Assembly: GCA_001725215.1 (NCBI GenBank)
Contig: MEFT01000048.1
Coordinates: 1 to 8,679 of the forward strand
Direction: 5' to 3'
Length of the DNA stretch: 8,679 bases
Origin: Clostridium sp. SCN 57-10
GTDB lineage: Bacteria > Bacillota > Clostridia > Oscillospirales > Butyricicoccaceae
The translations under genes were made by a program, and so were the position numbers. Below the pieces are notes generated by a model. That model worked only from the letters and a program-made list of their open reading frames with translations, made no database searches and was not told the DNA's origin. Position 1 is the first letter of the stretch. The number at the start of each line of letters is the position of its first letter. Shown piece after piece: positions 1 to 6,115 of this stretch.

Positions 1-178
1 GATGTACACGCGCGTTATTCGCCGCCGAAACGAGCAGGCGGCACGCGCCGCTCTGCGCGCGCAGGGAAAACACCGCCTCGCCCGTGCGCGGCATATGAAT
101 TTTATCGATGCGTGCGCCGGAAAGCGCGTCGTTCAGCTCGCGCGTCAGCGCGCCGAGCGTCAGTGCGTCGAGCGGCAT
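1..178 (-). CDS. rqcH: RqcH / NFACT-family protein, N-terminal fragment (runs off left edge)
   Basis: Only the first 59 complete codons are present; the rest lies beyond the left edge. The start MPLDALTLGALTRELN, followed by GARIDKIHMPRTGE (about residues 21-34) and LLVSAANNARVH (48-59), fits the conserved opening of the NFACT-N domain of RqcH, older name FbpA or fibronectin-binding protein. In bacteria this family binds stalled 50S subunits carrying peptidyl-tRNA and directs C-terminal alanine tailing, which marks the nascent chain for degradation; it acts in the cytoplasm. The ATG start at 178 has a good GGAGG ribosome binding site 7 bases upstream, located inside the end of trmK. The gene overlaps trmK by 19 bases, so the two are very likely cotranscribed and translationally coupled. 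The diagnostic catalytic and tRNA-binding residues fall outside the window, so the call rests on the N-terminus alone. Confidence 0.8.
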   Translation of the reverse strand, partial: MPLDALTLGALTRELNDALSGARIDKIHMPRTGEAVFSLRAQSGACRLLVSAANNARVH

Positions 179-843
179 TGCGCCACCTCCCCATCTATGT
201 ATGTGAGCATCGCGCGCTCGGGCGTGCTGTCCGCCCCGCCGCGCGCTCGACCTTGGATAATCTGAATAAGCCGCGCGCGCTCGCGCAGCAGATAGTCACA
301 AAAAAGCGGCTCGCGCCGCATCGCGTCGGTAAAAAGCAGCTGCGCGGGCGTATGCGGCACGCCGCCCCCGTGCGCTGCAAGCACGCAGTAAAGCCGCCCG
401 TCTTCTGCGACAAGGCGCTCGTCGGTCACCGTGCAGCCGCGCGCGGCAAGAAAGGCGCGCAGCGCGTCGGCACGCGTCATCGGCTGAAGCACAAGCCGCC
501 TGCCGTCAAGCGCCCATGGCGCGTCCGCAAGAATTTGGGCGATCAGTTCGCCGCCCATGCCGCAGATAACGATGGTATCACCGTCATCGGGTGAGAATGC
601 GGACAGTCCGCCGCACAGCACGGTGAGCACGCGAGCCGAAAGCCCTGCCTCCGCCAAGTTGCGGCGGGCGGCGGCCAGCGGCCCTTCTCGTAAATCAGAG
701 GCGTACAGCAGCAGCGCGGGGTCACGCCGCGCAAGAAAAATACACAGCTGCGCGTGGTCACAACCGACGTCGATTACACTGCGCGCGCCTTCACACAGCG
801 CCGCCGCCGCCAACAGGCGCGGCGAAAGGGGCCATTCGTTCAT
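160..843 (-). CDS. trmK: tRNA (adenine(22)-N1)-methyltransferase TrmK
   Basis: A class I S-adenosylmethionine-dependent methyltransferase of 227 residues, the usual length for TrmK, which methylates N1 of adenine 22 in the D-arm of some bacterial tRNAs. Visible motifs in order: the SAM-binding motif I VIDVGCDHA (23-31), the acidic ribose-binding strand ASDLREGP (48-55), the family-specific ICGMGGELI (93-101), LVLQPM (117-122) and EDGRLYCVL (147-155). The C-terminal part (about 165-225) is a charged helical region, as expected for the family's helical domain. The ATG start at 843 has a GGAG site about 8 bases upstream. The end overlaps rqcH. In many Firmicutes trmK is followed by a Nif3-like gene; here rqcH follows instead. 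No promoter of its own is obvious in the short gap behind the upstream terminator. Confidence 0.92.
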   Translation of the reverse strand: MNEWPLSPRLLAAAALCEGARSVIDVGCDHAQLCIFLARRDPALLLYASDLREGPLAAARRNLAEAGLSARVLTVLCGGLSAFSPDDGDTIVICGMGGELIAQILADAPWALDGRRLVLQPMTRADALRAFLAARGCTVTDERLVAEDGRLYCVLAAHGGGVPHTPAQLLFTDAMRREPLFCDYLLRERARLIQIIQGRARGGADSTPERAMLTYIDGEVAQCRSTH

Positions 844-872
844 AGTACCGCTCCGTTAGGTCAGGATATCGA

Positions 873-898
873 AAAAGGGTGCGGACCCGCACCCTTTT
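873..898 (-). terminator. Rho-independent terminator after the DUF1858 gene
   Basis: A perfect 12-bp inverted repeat (AAAAGGGTGCGG and its complement) with a 2-base centre, followed on the minus strand by a run of five T. It begins 16 bases past the stop of the small DUF1858 gene and ends 29 bases before trmK, so it should separate that gene from trmK-rqcH, perhaps incompletely. Confidence 0.85.
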
Positions 899-913
899 CC
901 ATCGTGAAGTCGA

Positions 914-1117
914 TTACTTGCCTTGCGACAAATGCGCGTTCAGCTTTGCAACCAGCTCGTCGGCATTCGTGCCGTGTGCGGCGCAAGCCTCTTCGATGCT
1001 TTCGCTACGCGCGCCCGGGCAGCCGAGGCAGTGCATACCGATCTCCATGAAGTACTTACCGGTCGTCTGGTCAAAATCCAGAATGTCGCCGATCACGCTC
1101 TGCTTTGTAACGGTCAT
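914..1117 (-). CDS. DUF1858 / hybrid-cluster-associated redox disulfide protein
   Basis: A 67-residue protein made of a single DUF1858 domain (the family that also covers the prismane/hybrid-cluster-associated redox disulfide proteins). The hallmark is GMHCLGCPGA at 27-36, with a CxxC pair (C30, C33) near the start of a helix, followed by SIEEACAAHGTNADELVAKLN (40-60), where C45 is a third cysteine. Such domains occur alone or attached to hybrid-cluster and ScdA-like proteins, mostly in anaerobes. A redox or metal role is inferred from the cysteines; no biochemical function is assigned. I chose the ATG at 1117 over an upstream in-frame start at 1141, because an AGGAGG ribosome binding site lies 7 bases before it and would fall inside the longer version. 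The gene has its own promoter and terminator, so it is probably a single-gene unit. No hybrid-cluster protein gene is in the window. Confidence 0.88.
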   Translation of the reverse strand: MTVTKQSVIGDILDFDQTTGKYFMEIGMHCLGCPGARSESIEEACAAHGTNADELVAKLNAHLSQGK

Positions 1118-1155
1118 GATGACACCTCCTGTATATAGCATGCTTGTACAGTGTT

Positions 1156-1184
1156 ATTATATACCTTTCTTCACCACATTTCAA
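1156..1184 (-). promoter_or_regulatory. Promoter of the DUF1858 gene
   Basis: Read on the minus strand: -35 TTGAAA (1184-1179), a 17-base spacer, and -10 TATAAT (1161-1156). Expected transcription start is near 1149, leaving about 30 bases of leader with the ribosome binding site. This is a close match to the housekeeping sigma-A consensus with ideal spacing. Confidence 0.8.
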
Positions 1185-1191
1185 TGCCTTC

Positions 1192-1220
1192 TTGACATTT
1201 TCGCCGGTGCGCGCTATGAT
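1192..1220 (+). promoter_or_regulatory. Promoter of the trpS transcript
   Basis: A consensus -35 TTGACA (1192-1197), a 17-base spacer and -10 TATGAT (1215-1220). Transcription should start around 1227, about 45 bases ahead of the T-box Stem I. Its -35 box lies only 7 bases from the -35 box of the opposite-facing DUF1858 promoter. Confidence 0.85.
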
Positions 1221-1270
1221 AAAGGCATAAAACCTATGACCGAGAATAGTAACCGTATGTTTTTCCTTAC

Positions 1271-1449
1271 AGAGAGCCGCCGGCGGTGGAAGTGCGGTAG
1301 GAAAGCGCATGGCGAATGGACTCGCGAGGGCGGCCCGAACGGAAACCAGTAGGCGTCGACGGCACCGCGCCGTTATCCGCGGAGCATATGACAGTATGTG
1401 GGTGGCATAACGAAGCGCGTCTTCGTCCCTTGGACGAAGGCGTTTTTTT
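1271..1449 (+). promoter_or_regulatory. T-box riboswitch, tryptophan-specific, controlling trpS
   Basis: This leader should sense uncharged tRNA-Trp and then allow transcription of trpS. By hand folding: the Stem I base pairs GCCGCC (1276-1281) with GGCGGC (1329-1334). The specifier is UGG, the Trp codon, at 1317-1319, in the typical context GAA-UGG-A. A small Stem III pairs ACGGC (1359-1363) with GCCGT (1369-1373) and is followed by the familiar TTATCC. The antiterminator pairs GGG (1400-1402) with CCC (1427-1429), and ACGAAG (1410-1415) with CTTCGT (1421-1426), leaving a 7-nt bulge TGGCATA (1403-1409). TGGC in the bulge can pair with GCCA, the acceptor end expected for a tRNA with discriminator G such as tRNA-Trp. 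The 3' half of the antiterminator is shared with the terminator stem. Oddities: Stem I is short, no Stem II is apparent, and the bulge ends in TA instead of the usual CC. Together with the two promoters, this fills the gene-free stretch 1118-1481. Confidence 0.9.
1418..1449 (+). terminator. Regulated terminator of the trpS T-box
   Basis: An 11-bp stem (1418-1428 with 1432-1442, one G-U pair) with a CTT loop, followed by seven T at 1443-1449. Its 5' arm overlaps the antiterminator's 3' arm at 1421-1428, so the two structures exclude each other. Confidence 0.92.
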
Positions 1450-1481
1450 ATTTCCCTCATACACATGAAGGAGAGAATATC

Positions 1482-2468
1482 ATGAAAAAGCGCATCCTTA
1501 CCGGCGACCGCACGACAGGCAAGCTGCACCTCGGGCATTATGTCGGCAGTCTGCAGAGCCGCGTCGCGCTGCAGCACGAGTATGACACGTTTATCCTGCT
1601 GGCTGACGTGCAGGCGCTGACCACCCACTTTGAGAACCCAAGCCTGATTCACCAGAGCATTCTCGACGTCGCGATCGACAATCTTTCGGTCGGACTCGAC
1701 CCCAATATCGTCACCGTCGTGCAGCAGTCAGCGGTGCCCGCCATCGCGGAGCTGACGATTTTCTATTCCATGCTGACGACGGTTAACACGCTGCGTCACA
1801 ACCCGACCATCAAATCAGAGGCGGCAAACTACGGCTACGACGATATGACCTACGGCTTTTTGGGTTATCCCGTCAGCCAGACAGCCGATATCACGTTCTG
1901 CAAAGCGCATCTGGTGCCCGTGGGCGAGGATCAGATTCCTCACCTTGAGCTGTCGCGCAAAATCGTGCGCCGCTTCAACGATTTGTATCAAGCAGAGGTG
2001 CTCATTGAGCCGCAGATCATGCTGAGCAACTGCCCACGCCTCGTCGGGCTGGACGGCAACGCCAAAATGGGCAAAAGCCTCGGCAATGCCGTCTATCTTT
2101 CGGACGACGCCGACACGGTGAGCAAAAAGGTGATGAGCGCCGTGACCGACCCGAGCCGCATTGCCAAAACCGACCCCGGCCACCCGGAAATCTGCACGGT
2201 ATGCGCCTATCATAAGGTGTTTAACGCCCCCGAGTATGAAGACATCTGCACGCAGTGCCGCGCGGGCGCCATCGGCTGTGTGGCGTGCAAGCGCAATCTG
2301 GCCCAAAAGCTCAACGATCTGATGGATCCTTTCCGCGAAAGACGCGCGTATTACGAGTCGCATTTGGACGAAGTGAAGCAGATCATCGCGACGGGAACGG
2401 AAAAGGCGTGCGCCGTCGGTAACGAAACAGTGCGCGAGGTCAAGTCGGCCATGAGCGTGCTGCTGTAA
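1482..2468 (+). CDS. trpS: Tryptophanyl-tRNA synthetase (probable iron-sulfur type)
   Basis: Class I aminoacyl-tRNA synthetase of 328 residues that charges tRNA-Trp with tryptophan in the cytoplasm. Its N-terminus TGDRTTGKLHLGHYVGSLQ carries the HIGH-type motif HLGH (16-19); the KMSKS-type motif is KMGKS (195-199) within GLDGNAKMGKSLGNA. GDRTTGKLHLGH and VPVGEDQIPHLELSR (146-159) are typical of bacterial TrpRS. The C-terminal anticodon region holds six cysteines: C238, C241, C256, C259, C266 and C269. The C-x6-C-x2-C part at 259-269 resembles the cluster motif known from Thermotoga maritima TrpRS, which binds a [4Fe-4S] cluster, so an iron-sulfur cluster is likely here. The ATG at 1482 is chosen because a GAAGGAGAG ribosome binding site lies just upstream and the T-box terminator ends at 1449. 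Control is by the Trp T-box. The stop codon overlaps the start of the next gene. Confidence 0.96.
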   Translation: MKKRILTGDRTTGKLHLGHYVGSLQSRVALQHEYDTFILLADVQALTTHFENPSLIHQSILDVAIDNLSVGLDPNIVTVVQQSAVPAIAELTIFYSMLTTVNTLRHNPTIKSEAANYGYDDMTYGFLGYPVSQTADITFCKAHLVPVGEDQIPHLELSRKIVRRFNDLYQAEVLIEPQIMLSNCPRLVGLDGNAKMGKSLGNAVYLSDDADTVSKKVMSAVTDPSRIAKTDPGHPEICTVCAYHKVFNAPEYEDICTQCRAGAIGCVACKRNLAQKLNDLMDPFRERRAYYESHLDEVKQIIATGTEKACAVGNETVREVKSAMSVLL

Positions 2469-3100
2469 TGGGATATAAGCTGATTTGCTTTGACCTGGAC
2501 GATACACTCATCCGCGAAATTCACTCGGTGATGCTGCCGTGCATCCTAAACGGCAAAGAGGCGGAGCATGCCGTGATTCAGGCGCGGGAGGACGCGGGCG
2601 AACTTACCTATATCGAGGCAGATTACCTGCGTGCCACACTGCTTGCCGGTCTTGCGGAACGCGAAATCGACGCGCATTTCCTGCGCGTTGCCAAGCCGCT
2701 GCGCGGTATTGCCGAAACGGTGCGCGCATTGCACGGGCATGGCATTCTGTGCTTTATCCTTACGGTCGGCCCGATTCAGGTCGCGCGTACGGCAGCCGCC
2801 GTATGGGGGTTTGACGGTTGCGCGGGCAGCGAGTATGAGGTTGCAGATGGCGTATTTACGGGCAAAATCTTGAGCTACAGCAAGTCGGAACACAAGGTAG
2901 ACCGCCTTAACGAGCTGTGCATTCGCCACGGTATCCCCCCTGCGGAATGCGTCGCAGTCGGCGACGGCGCAACCGATCTCCCCGTGTTCGCACACTGTGG
3001 CGCTTCAATCGCGCTCAACGCCTCCGAGCAGGTCAAGCGCGGCGCGACATATGCCGTCGATACCGAGGACCTGCGTGACATTCTTCGCTTTATCATTTAA
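2468..3100 (+). CDS. HAD-superfamily phosphatase, SerB-like (subfamily IB)
   Basis: A 210-residue haloacid-dehalogenase-type hydrolase, probably a cytoplasmic phosphatase for a small metabolite. Motif I is FDLDDTL (8-14), with nucleophile D9 and acid/base D11. Motif II is the threonine of ILTVGP (T99), motif III probably K143 in SEHKVDRL, and motif IV GDGATD (165-170) with metal-binding D166 and D170. The cap inserted between motifs I and II is helical (about 20-75), as in the phosphoserine-phosphatase-like group. A phosphoserine phosphatase is possible, but the substrate cannot be read from the sequence. The ATG overlaps the trpS stop by one base (TAATG) and lacks a clear ribosome binding site of its own, so translation is probably coupled to trpS and the gene shares the T-box control. 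Confidence 0.85.
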   Translation: MGYKLICFDLDDTLIREIHSVMLPCILNGKEAEHAVIQAREDAGELTYIEADYLRATLLAGLAEREIDAHFLRVAKPLRGIAETVRALHGHGILCFILTVGPIQVARTAAAVWGFDGCAGSEYEVADGVFTGKILSYSKSEHKVDRLNELCIRHGIPPAECVAVGDGATDLPVFAHCGASIALNASEQVKRGATYAVDTEDLRDILRFII

Positions 3101-3177
3101 GCAGCTCTTTGACTTTCTATGGATAGAACTAACTTCTTCGTATTTCCATCCCGTCATCCAAAAGGAGGCGCGTTTTT

Positions 3178-3651
3178 ATGGACATCAGAGCTATGACCGG
3201 CGGCGATTATGATGGCGTTCGCGCCTTGATTCGGCAGGTGCACGCGCTGCACGCTTCGGCACGTCCCGACATTTACGCCGATGCCGATCCGCTCTCGCGT
3301 GATTATTTTTACACGTTGCTCGGAAGCAACGCCACGATTGCGCTCGTTGCAGAGCTTTCCGGTGAGTTGATTGGGTTTTGCGTCGTTACGCTGCGTCCAC
3401 CCTCGTCGAACCCCGTCATGCGGGCGCGTATCGTCGCATATATGGAGGATTTATGCGTCGATGTGCGGCACCGGACGTGCGGCGTGGGCACACAGCTGTT
3501 TGAGACCGCCAAAGCGCTGGCCTCGCAGCGGGGTGCTTCTTCACTGGAGCTGATGGTCTGGTCTTTTAATGGCCCCGCCTTCGCCTTTTACGAGCACATG
3601 GGCATGGCGCCGCGCAGCGTCATTATGGAGCTGCCTCTCCCTCCCGGCTGA
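3178..3651 (+). CDS. GNAT-family N-acetyltransferase
   Basis: A 157-residue protein with the GNAT fold, which transfers an acetyl group from acetyl-CoA to an amine. Motif A is seen at 91-108 (DLCVDVRHRTCGVGTQLF), with the acetyl-CoA pyrophosphate-binding loop R-x-x-G-x-G at 99-104. Motif B is seen around NGPAFAFYEHMGM (131-143), where the tyrosine of FYEHMGM is at the usual catalytic position. The N-terminal part (IRAMTGGDYDGVRALIRQVH) is the typical beta1-alpha1 start. The substrate is unknown; small-molecule, peptide and ribosomal-protein acetylation are all possible. The ATG at 3178 has a strong AAAGGAGG site 9 bases upstream. It follows the HAD gene after 77 bases with no convincing promoter or terminator between, so it may be read from the trpS transcript. 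A terminator follows closely. Confidence 0.88.
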   Translation: MDIRAMTGGDYDGVRALIRQVHALHASARPDIYADADPLSRDYFYTLLGSNATIALVAELSGELIGFCVVTLRPPSSNPVMRARIVAYMEDLCVDVRHRTCGVGTQLFETAKALASQRGASSLELMVWSFNGPAFAFYEHMGMAPRSVIMELPLPPG

Positions 3652-3660
3652 CGACATGCA

Positions 3661-3701
3661 AAAACGCGGTGAAAATCCAAACAGGATTTTCGCCGCGTTT
3701 T
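3661..3701. terminator. Bidirectional Rho-independent terminator
   Basis: An 18-bp stem (3661-3678 with 3684-3701, one G-U pair) with loop AAACA. The stem is bounded by AAAA on the left and TTTT on the right, so either transcript ends in U-rich sequence. It sits between the convergent GNAT gene and the DUF47 gene and should end both units. Confidence 0.9.
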
Positions 3702-3717
3702 GATATACCTATGAATC

Positions 3718-4341
3718 TTAGGTGTTTCCAATGGCGATGCTTTCCACAATGTCGGCCACGTCCTCGCAGGCGTCACAGCATTTCTCGAAGAACTCATAGA
3801 CCTCACGCCAGGCGATGATCTCCATCGGAGTAAGGCCGGTGGTATGCAGCTCTCGCATCACGCTGATGTAAAGCTCGTCGCCTTCTTCCTCAATGCGGTT
3901 GACTTCGATCACGCGGTCGCGGAGTGTCTTCGACTTTTTGAAGTTGCGGAACTCCTCCAGCATCTGCTCGGTGGCCTTGCAGCAGCGCAGAAGCACGTCT
4001 GCAAACGCCAGCGCGCCGGGACGAATGGCGCCGATGTCCGTGATATACAGATGAATCAGAATATCCTCAATGGCGTCGGTTACATTGTCAATATTCTGGC
4101 TCAGCATAATGATATCATCCCGCTCAAACGGCGCGATAAACGCGCGTGCCAGCGCCTCCACCAGCTCGTGTTTGCTGCGGTCACCCTTGTGTTCGATCTC
4201 GTGCATGTCCGCCAAACGCTTCGGCAGCGTCTCTCGCGTAAAGTTGGTCAGCACCTCGCGCAGCAATTCCCCTGCCTCACAGGCAATGGCCATGCTGTTC
4301 ACGAAATTTGCGTAATAAAACTCATCTGCTCTTTTTGCCAT
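3718..4341 (-). CDS. DUF47 / PhoU-like accessory protein of PiT transporter
   Basis: A 207-residue, all-helical cytoplasmic protein of the DUF47 family, related to PhoU and usually encoded next to PiT phosphate transporters, whose activity it is thought to modulate. Two PhoU-like repeats are visible. The first has IEHKGD (49-54), PFERDD (71-76) and NIDNVTDAIED (83-93); the second has IEEEGDELY (150-158) and an acidic helix FFEKCCDACEDVADIVE (184-200). The E/D-rich motifs match those that bind metal clusters in PhoU proteins. The ATG at 4341 has a GGGGGAG site just upstream. It lies 13 bases after the pit stop, so it is the last gene of the trkH-trkA-pit operon and ends at the shared terminator. 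The exact role is inferred from family and context. Confidence 0.92.
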   Translation of the reverse strand: MAKRADEFYYANFVNSMAIACEAGELLREVLTNFTRETLPKRLADMHEIEHKGDRSKHELVEALARAFIAPFERDDIIMLSQNIDNVTDAIEDILIHLYITDIGAIRPGALAFADVLLRCCKATEQMLEEFRNFKKSKTLRDRVIEVNRIEEEGDELYISVMRELHTTGLTPMEIIAWREVYEFFEKCCDACEDVADIVESIAIGNT

Positions 4342-4354
4342 AGTTTGCTCCCCC

Positions 4355-5404
4355 TTAAAACAGCTTTACAAACAGCTTTGCCATGACAAAGCCGATCAGG
4401 CCGCAGCCCGGAAACGTAAGTATCCACGTCAGCACCATATCTTTGACGACGCGCAAATTGATGGCGGATAGCCGCTTTGTCGCGCCGACGCCCATAATGG
4501 CGGTCGTCTTGGTGTGCGTCGTGCTCACCGGAATGCCGAACAGCGAAGAAAGCAGTAAGCATGAGGCCGCTGCGACGTCGGCCGAAAAGCCCTGATACGT
4601 CTCAAGCTTGACCATATCCATGCCGACTGCTTTGATGATTTTATAGCCGCCGAACGAGGTGCCCAGCGCCATAATCGCCGAGCAAAGCAGCATCATCCAG
4701 ATGGGAAGCGCGACGGCGCCCGTCGAGTCGCTGCCGTTCACAAGGAAAACGCCGAGAATCAGTACGCCCATAAACTTCTGTCCGTCCTGGGCGCCATGCA
4801 TAAACGACATGGCTGCTCCGCCGAACACCTGCGCGCCGCGAAAAAATCCGACCGTCTTACGGCGATCCACTCTGCGGCAAATAAGCTCGGTCAGCTTTGT
4901 TACAAAGAATCCGCTTGCAAAGCCGAGTCCCGTAGACAGCCCCAGGCCGATAAAGACTTTGGTCCATTCGGCTCCATTGATGCCGCCAAGCCCGCCTTGC
5001 AGCGCGATCGCGGCGCCCGAAAGCCCGGCAATGAGCGCATGGCTCTCGCTTGTCGGAATGCCGAAGTACCAGGCAACCACCGCCCACAGAATGATGGCAA
5101 ACAGCGCCGCGCACAGCGCCGTCACGGCGTCTCCTCCGCTTCCGAAGTTGACCATGTTTTTAATCGTCATCGCGACCGTGCTGTTGATCAGCGTCATAAC
5201 GAGCACGCCGAGAAAGTTAAAAACAGCCGACATCAATACGGCCGAACGCGGCGGCATGGCGCGCGTTGCCACGCATGTAGCGATGGCGTTAGGCGCGTCC
5301 GTCCACCCGTTGACGAAGATCACACCGAGCGTTAGCAGAACCGTTGCCAACAAAACGGGACTTTGAACCACACGTTCCAAAAACCATGCGAGTCCGATCT
5401 CCAA
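4355..5404 (-). CDS. pit: PiT-family inorganic phosphate transporter (TTG start)
   Basis: A 349-residue membrane protein that takes up phosphate with a cation (H+ or Na+ in this family). Two inverted repeat halves are visible. The first has the signature FVNGWTDAPNAIAT (30-43, D36) and GIPTSESHALIAGLSG (115-130). The second has FMHGAQDGQKFMG (201-213) and GIPVSTTHTKTTAIMG (290-305). Hydrophobic segments between them fit about 10 transmembrane helices, with a charged cytoplasmic stretch at about 170-190. The start is a TTG at 5404: a GGAGG site lies 8 bases upstream, and the first in-frame ATG would be at residue 50, inside the first signature repeat. It begins 18 bases after the trkA stop and is followed by its DUF47 partner. 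Linking phosphate uptake to a potassium channel operon is unusual and suggests joint ion control. Confidence 0.95.
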   Translation of the reverse strand: MEIGLAWFLERVVQSPVLLATVLLTLGVIFVNGWTDAPNAIATCVATRAMPPRSAVLMSAVFNFLGVLVMTLINSTVAMTIKNMVNFGSGGDAVTALCAALFAIILWAVVAWYFGIPTSESHALIAGLSGAAIALQGGLGGINGAEWTKVFIGLGLSTGLGFASGFFVTKLTELICRRVDRRKTVGFFRGAQVFGGAAMSFMHGAQDGQKFMGVLILGVFLVNGSDSTGAVALPIWMMLLCSAIMALGTSFGGYKIIKAVGMDMVKLETYQGFSADVAAASCLLLSSLFGIPVSTTHTKTTAIMGVGATKRLSAINLRVVKDMVLTWILTFPGCGLIGFVMAKLFVKLF

Positions 5405-5422
5405 ATAAACACCCTCCTTTTG

Positions 5423-6100
5423 CTATTCTCCCAAATAAAGCTCAAACTTCTTGATATTCACGCGCTTACCTACGACGACCATAACATCGTCCTCATGCAG
5501 CACCAGCTGCGGCTCGATTTCGGTATTAATCTCGCCGCTGTGCTTCACCGCAATGATGTTCAGCGCGAAGTTTTTACGCAGATCCAGATCGAGCACGGTG
5601 ACACCCTCGATCTTGCCACTCAGGCGAAGCTCGGTGATGTCCACCTCGTTGCTCAGTGTGATGTACTCGAGCACTTTAGAGCCCATCAGACGGTTTGCCA
5701 CGCGAACCGCCATATCACGTTCGGGATAGACGACCTCAGCACCCAGCTTTTCAAGGACCTTGCCCTGATCAAAACTAATCGCCTTTGCGATGACGCGCTT
5801 GACGCCTAACCCGATGACGTGCAGCGTTGTCAGAATACTTGTGTCAATTTTTTCGCCGATGCAGACAATGACAGTGTCACAGTTTTGCACACCCACCTCA
5901 TGCAGCAGCTCGCGCGTCAGCACGGGTACCGTGAACGCATGATCGGTAAATGCACTTGCATCGCGGATTTTTTCCTCATTGCAATCTACGACCATGACTT
6001 CTTTGCCGGCTTCCGCAAGCGTTTGGGCAAGCGCAAAGCCAAAACGTCCCAGACCGATAACGCCGAACAGCTCTGTCGGTCCCTTTTTAAATACATGCAT
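5423..6100 (-). CDS. trkA: Trk/Ktr potassium uptake regulatory subunit TrkA (single RCK)
   Basis: A 225-residue cytoplasmic gating subunit of a Trk/Ktr potassium uptake system. It holds one RCK_N domain (about 12-130), with the nucleotide-binding motif GLGRFG (16-21) and D39 at the end of the second strand (VMVVDCNEE), and one RCK_C domain (about 145-225). In this size it resembles KtrA or half of the double-length E. coli TrkA; such subunits form a ring on the channel and respond to ATP/ADP or NADH, and in some Firmicutes c-di-AMP binds RCK_C. I chose the ATG at 6100, because GGAGGA lies 7 bases upstream; an in-frame TTG at 6115 would place that site inside the gene. It follows the trkH stop after 15 bases and precedes pit by 18 bases. 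Confidence 0.95.
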   Translation of the reverse strand: MHVFKKGPTELFGVIGLGRFGFALAQTLAEAGKEVMVVDCNEEKIRDASAFTDHAFTVPVLTRELLHEVGVQNCDTVIVCIGEKIDTSILTTLHVIGLGVKRVIAKAISFDQGKVLEKLGAEVVYPERDMAVRVANRLMGSKVLEYITLSNEVDITELRLSGKIEGVTVLDLDLRKNFALNIIAVKHSGEINTEIEPQLVLHEDDVMVVVGKRVNIKKFELYLGE

Positions 6101-6115
6101 ATTTTGCTCCTCCAA

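Noticed and set aside
1071..1652. A 193-codon minus-strand open frame across the T-box and trpS start
   Set aside because: It overlaps the DUF1858 gene start, the divergent promoters, the T-box and trpS, and has no supporting start site or domain.
3109..3137. A promoter for the GNAT gene starting with TTGACT at 3109
   Set aside because: No acceptable -10 box lies 16-18 bases downstream, so cotranscription with the HAD gene is more likely.
4659..5366. A 235-codon open frame on the plus strand opposite pit
   Set aside because: It is low-complexity and rich in Ser, Pro, Thr and Ala, as expected for the complement of a hydrophobic membrane protein gene; pit carries all the family signatures.
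5423..6115. A TTG start for trkA at 6115
   Set aside because: No ribosome binding site lies upstream of it, whereas the ATG at 6100 is preceded by GGAGGA at the proper distance.
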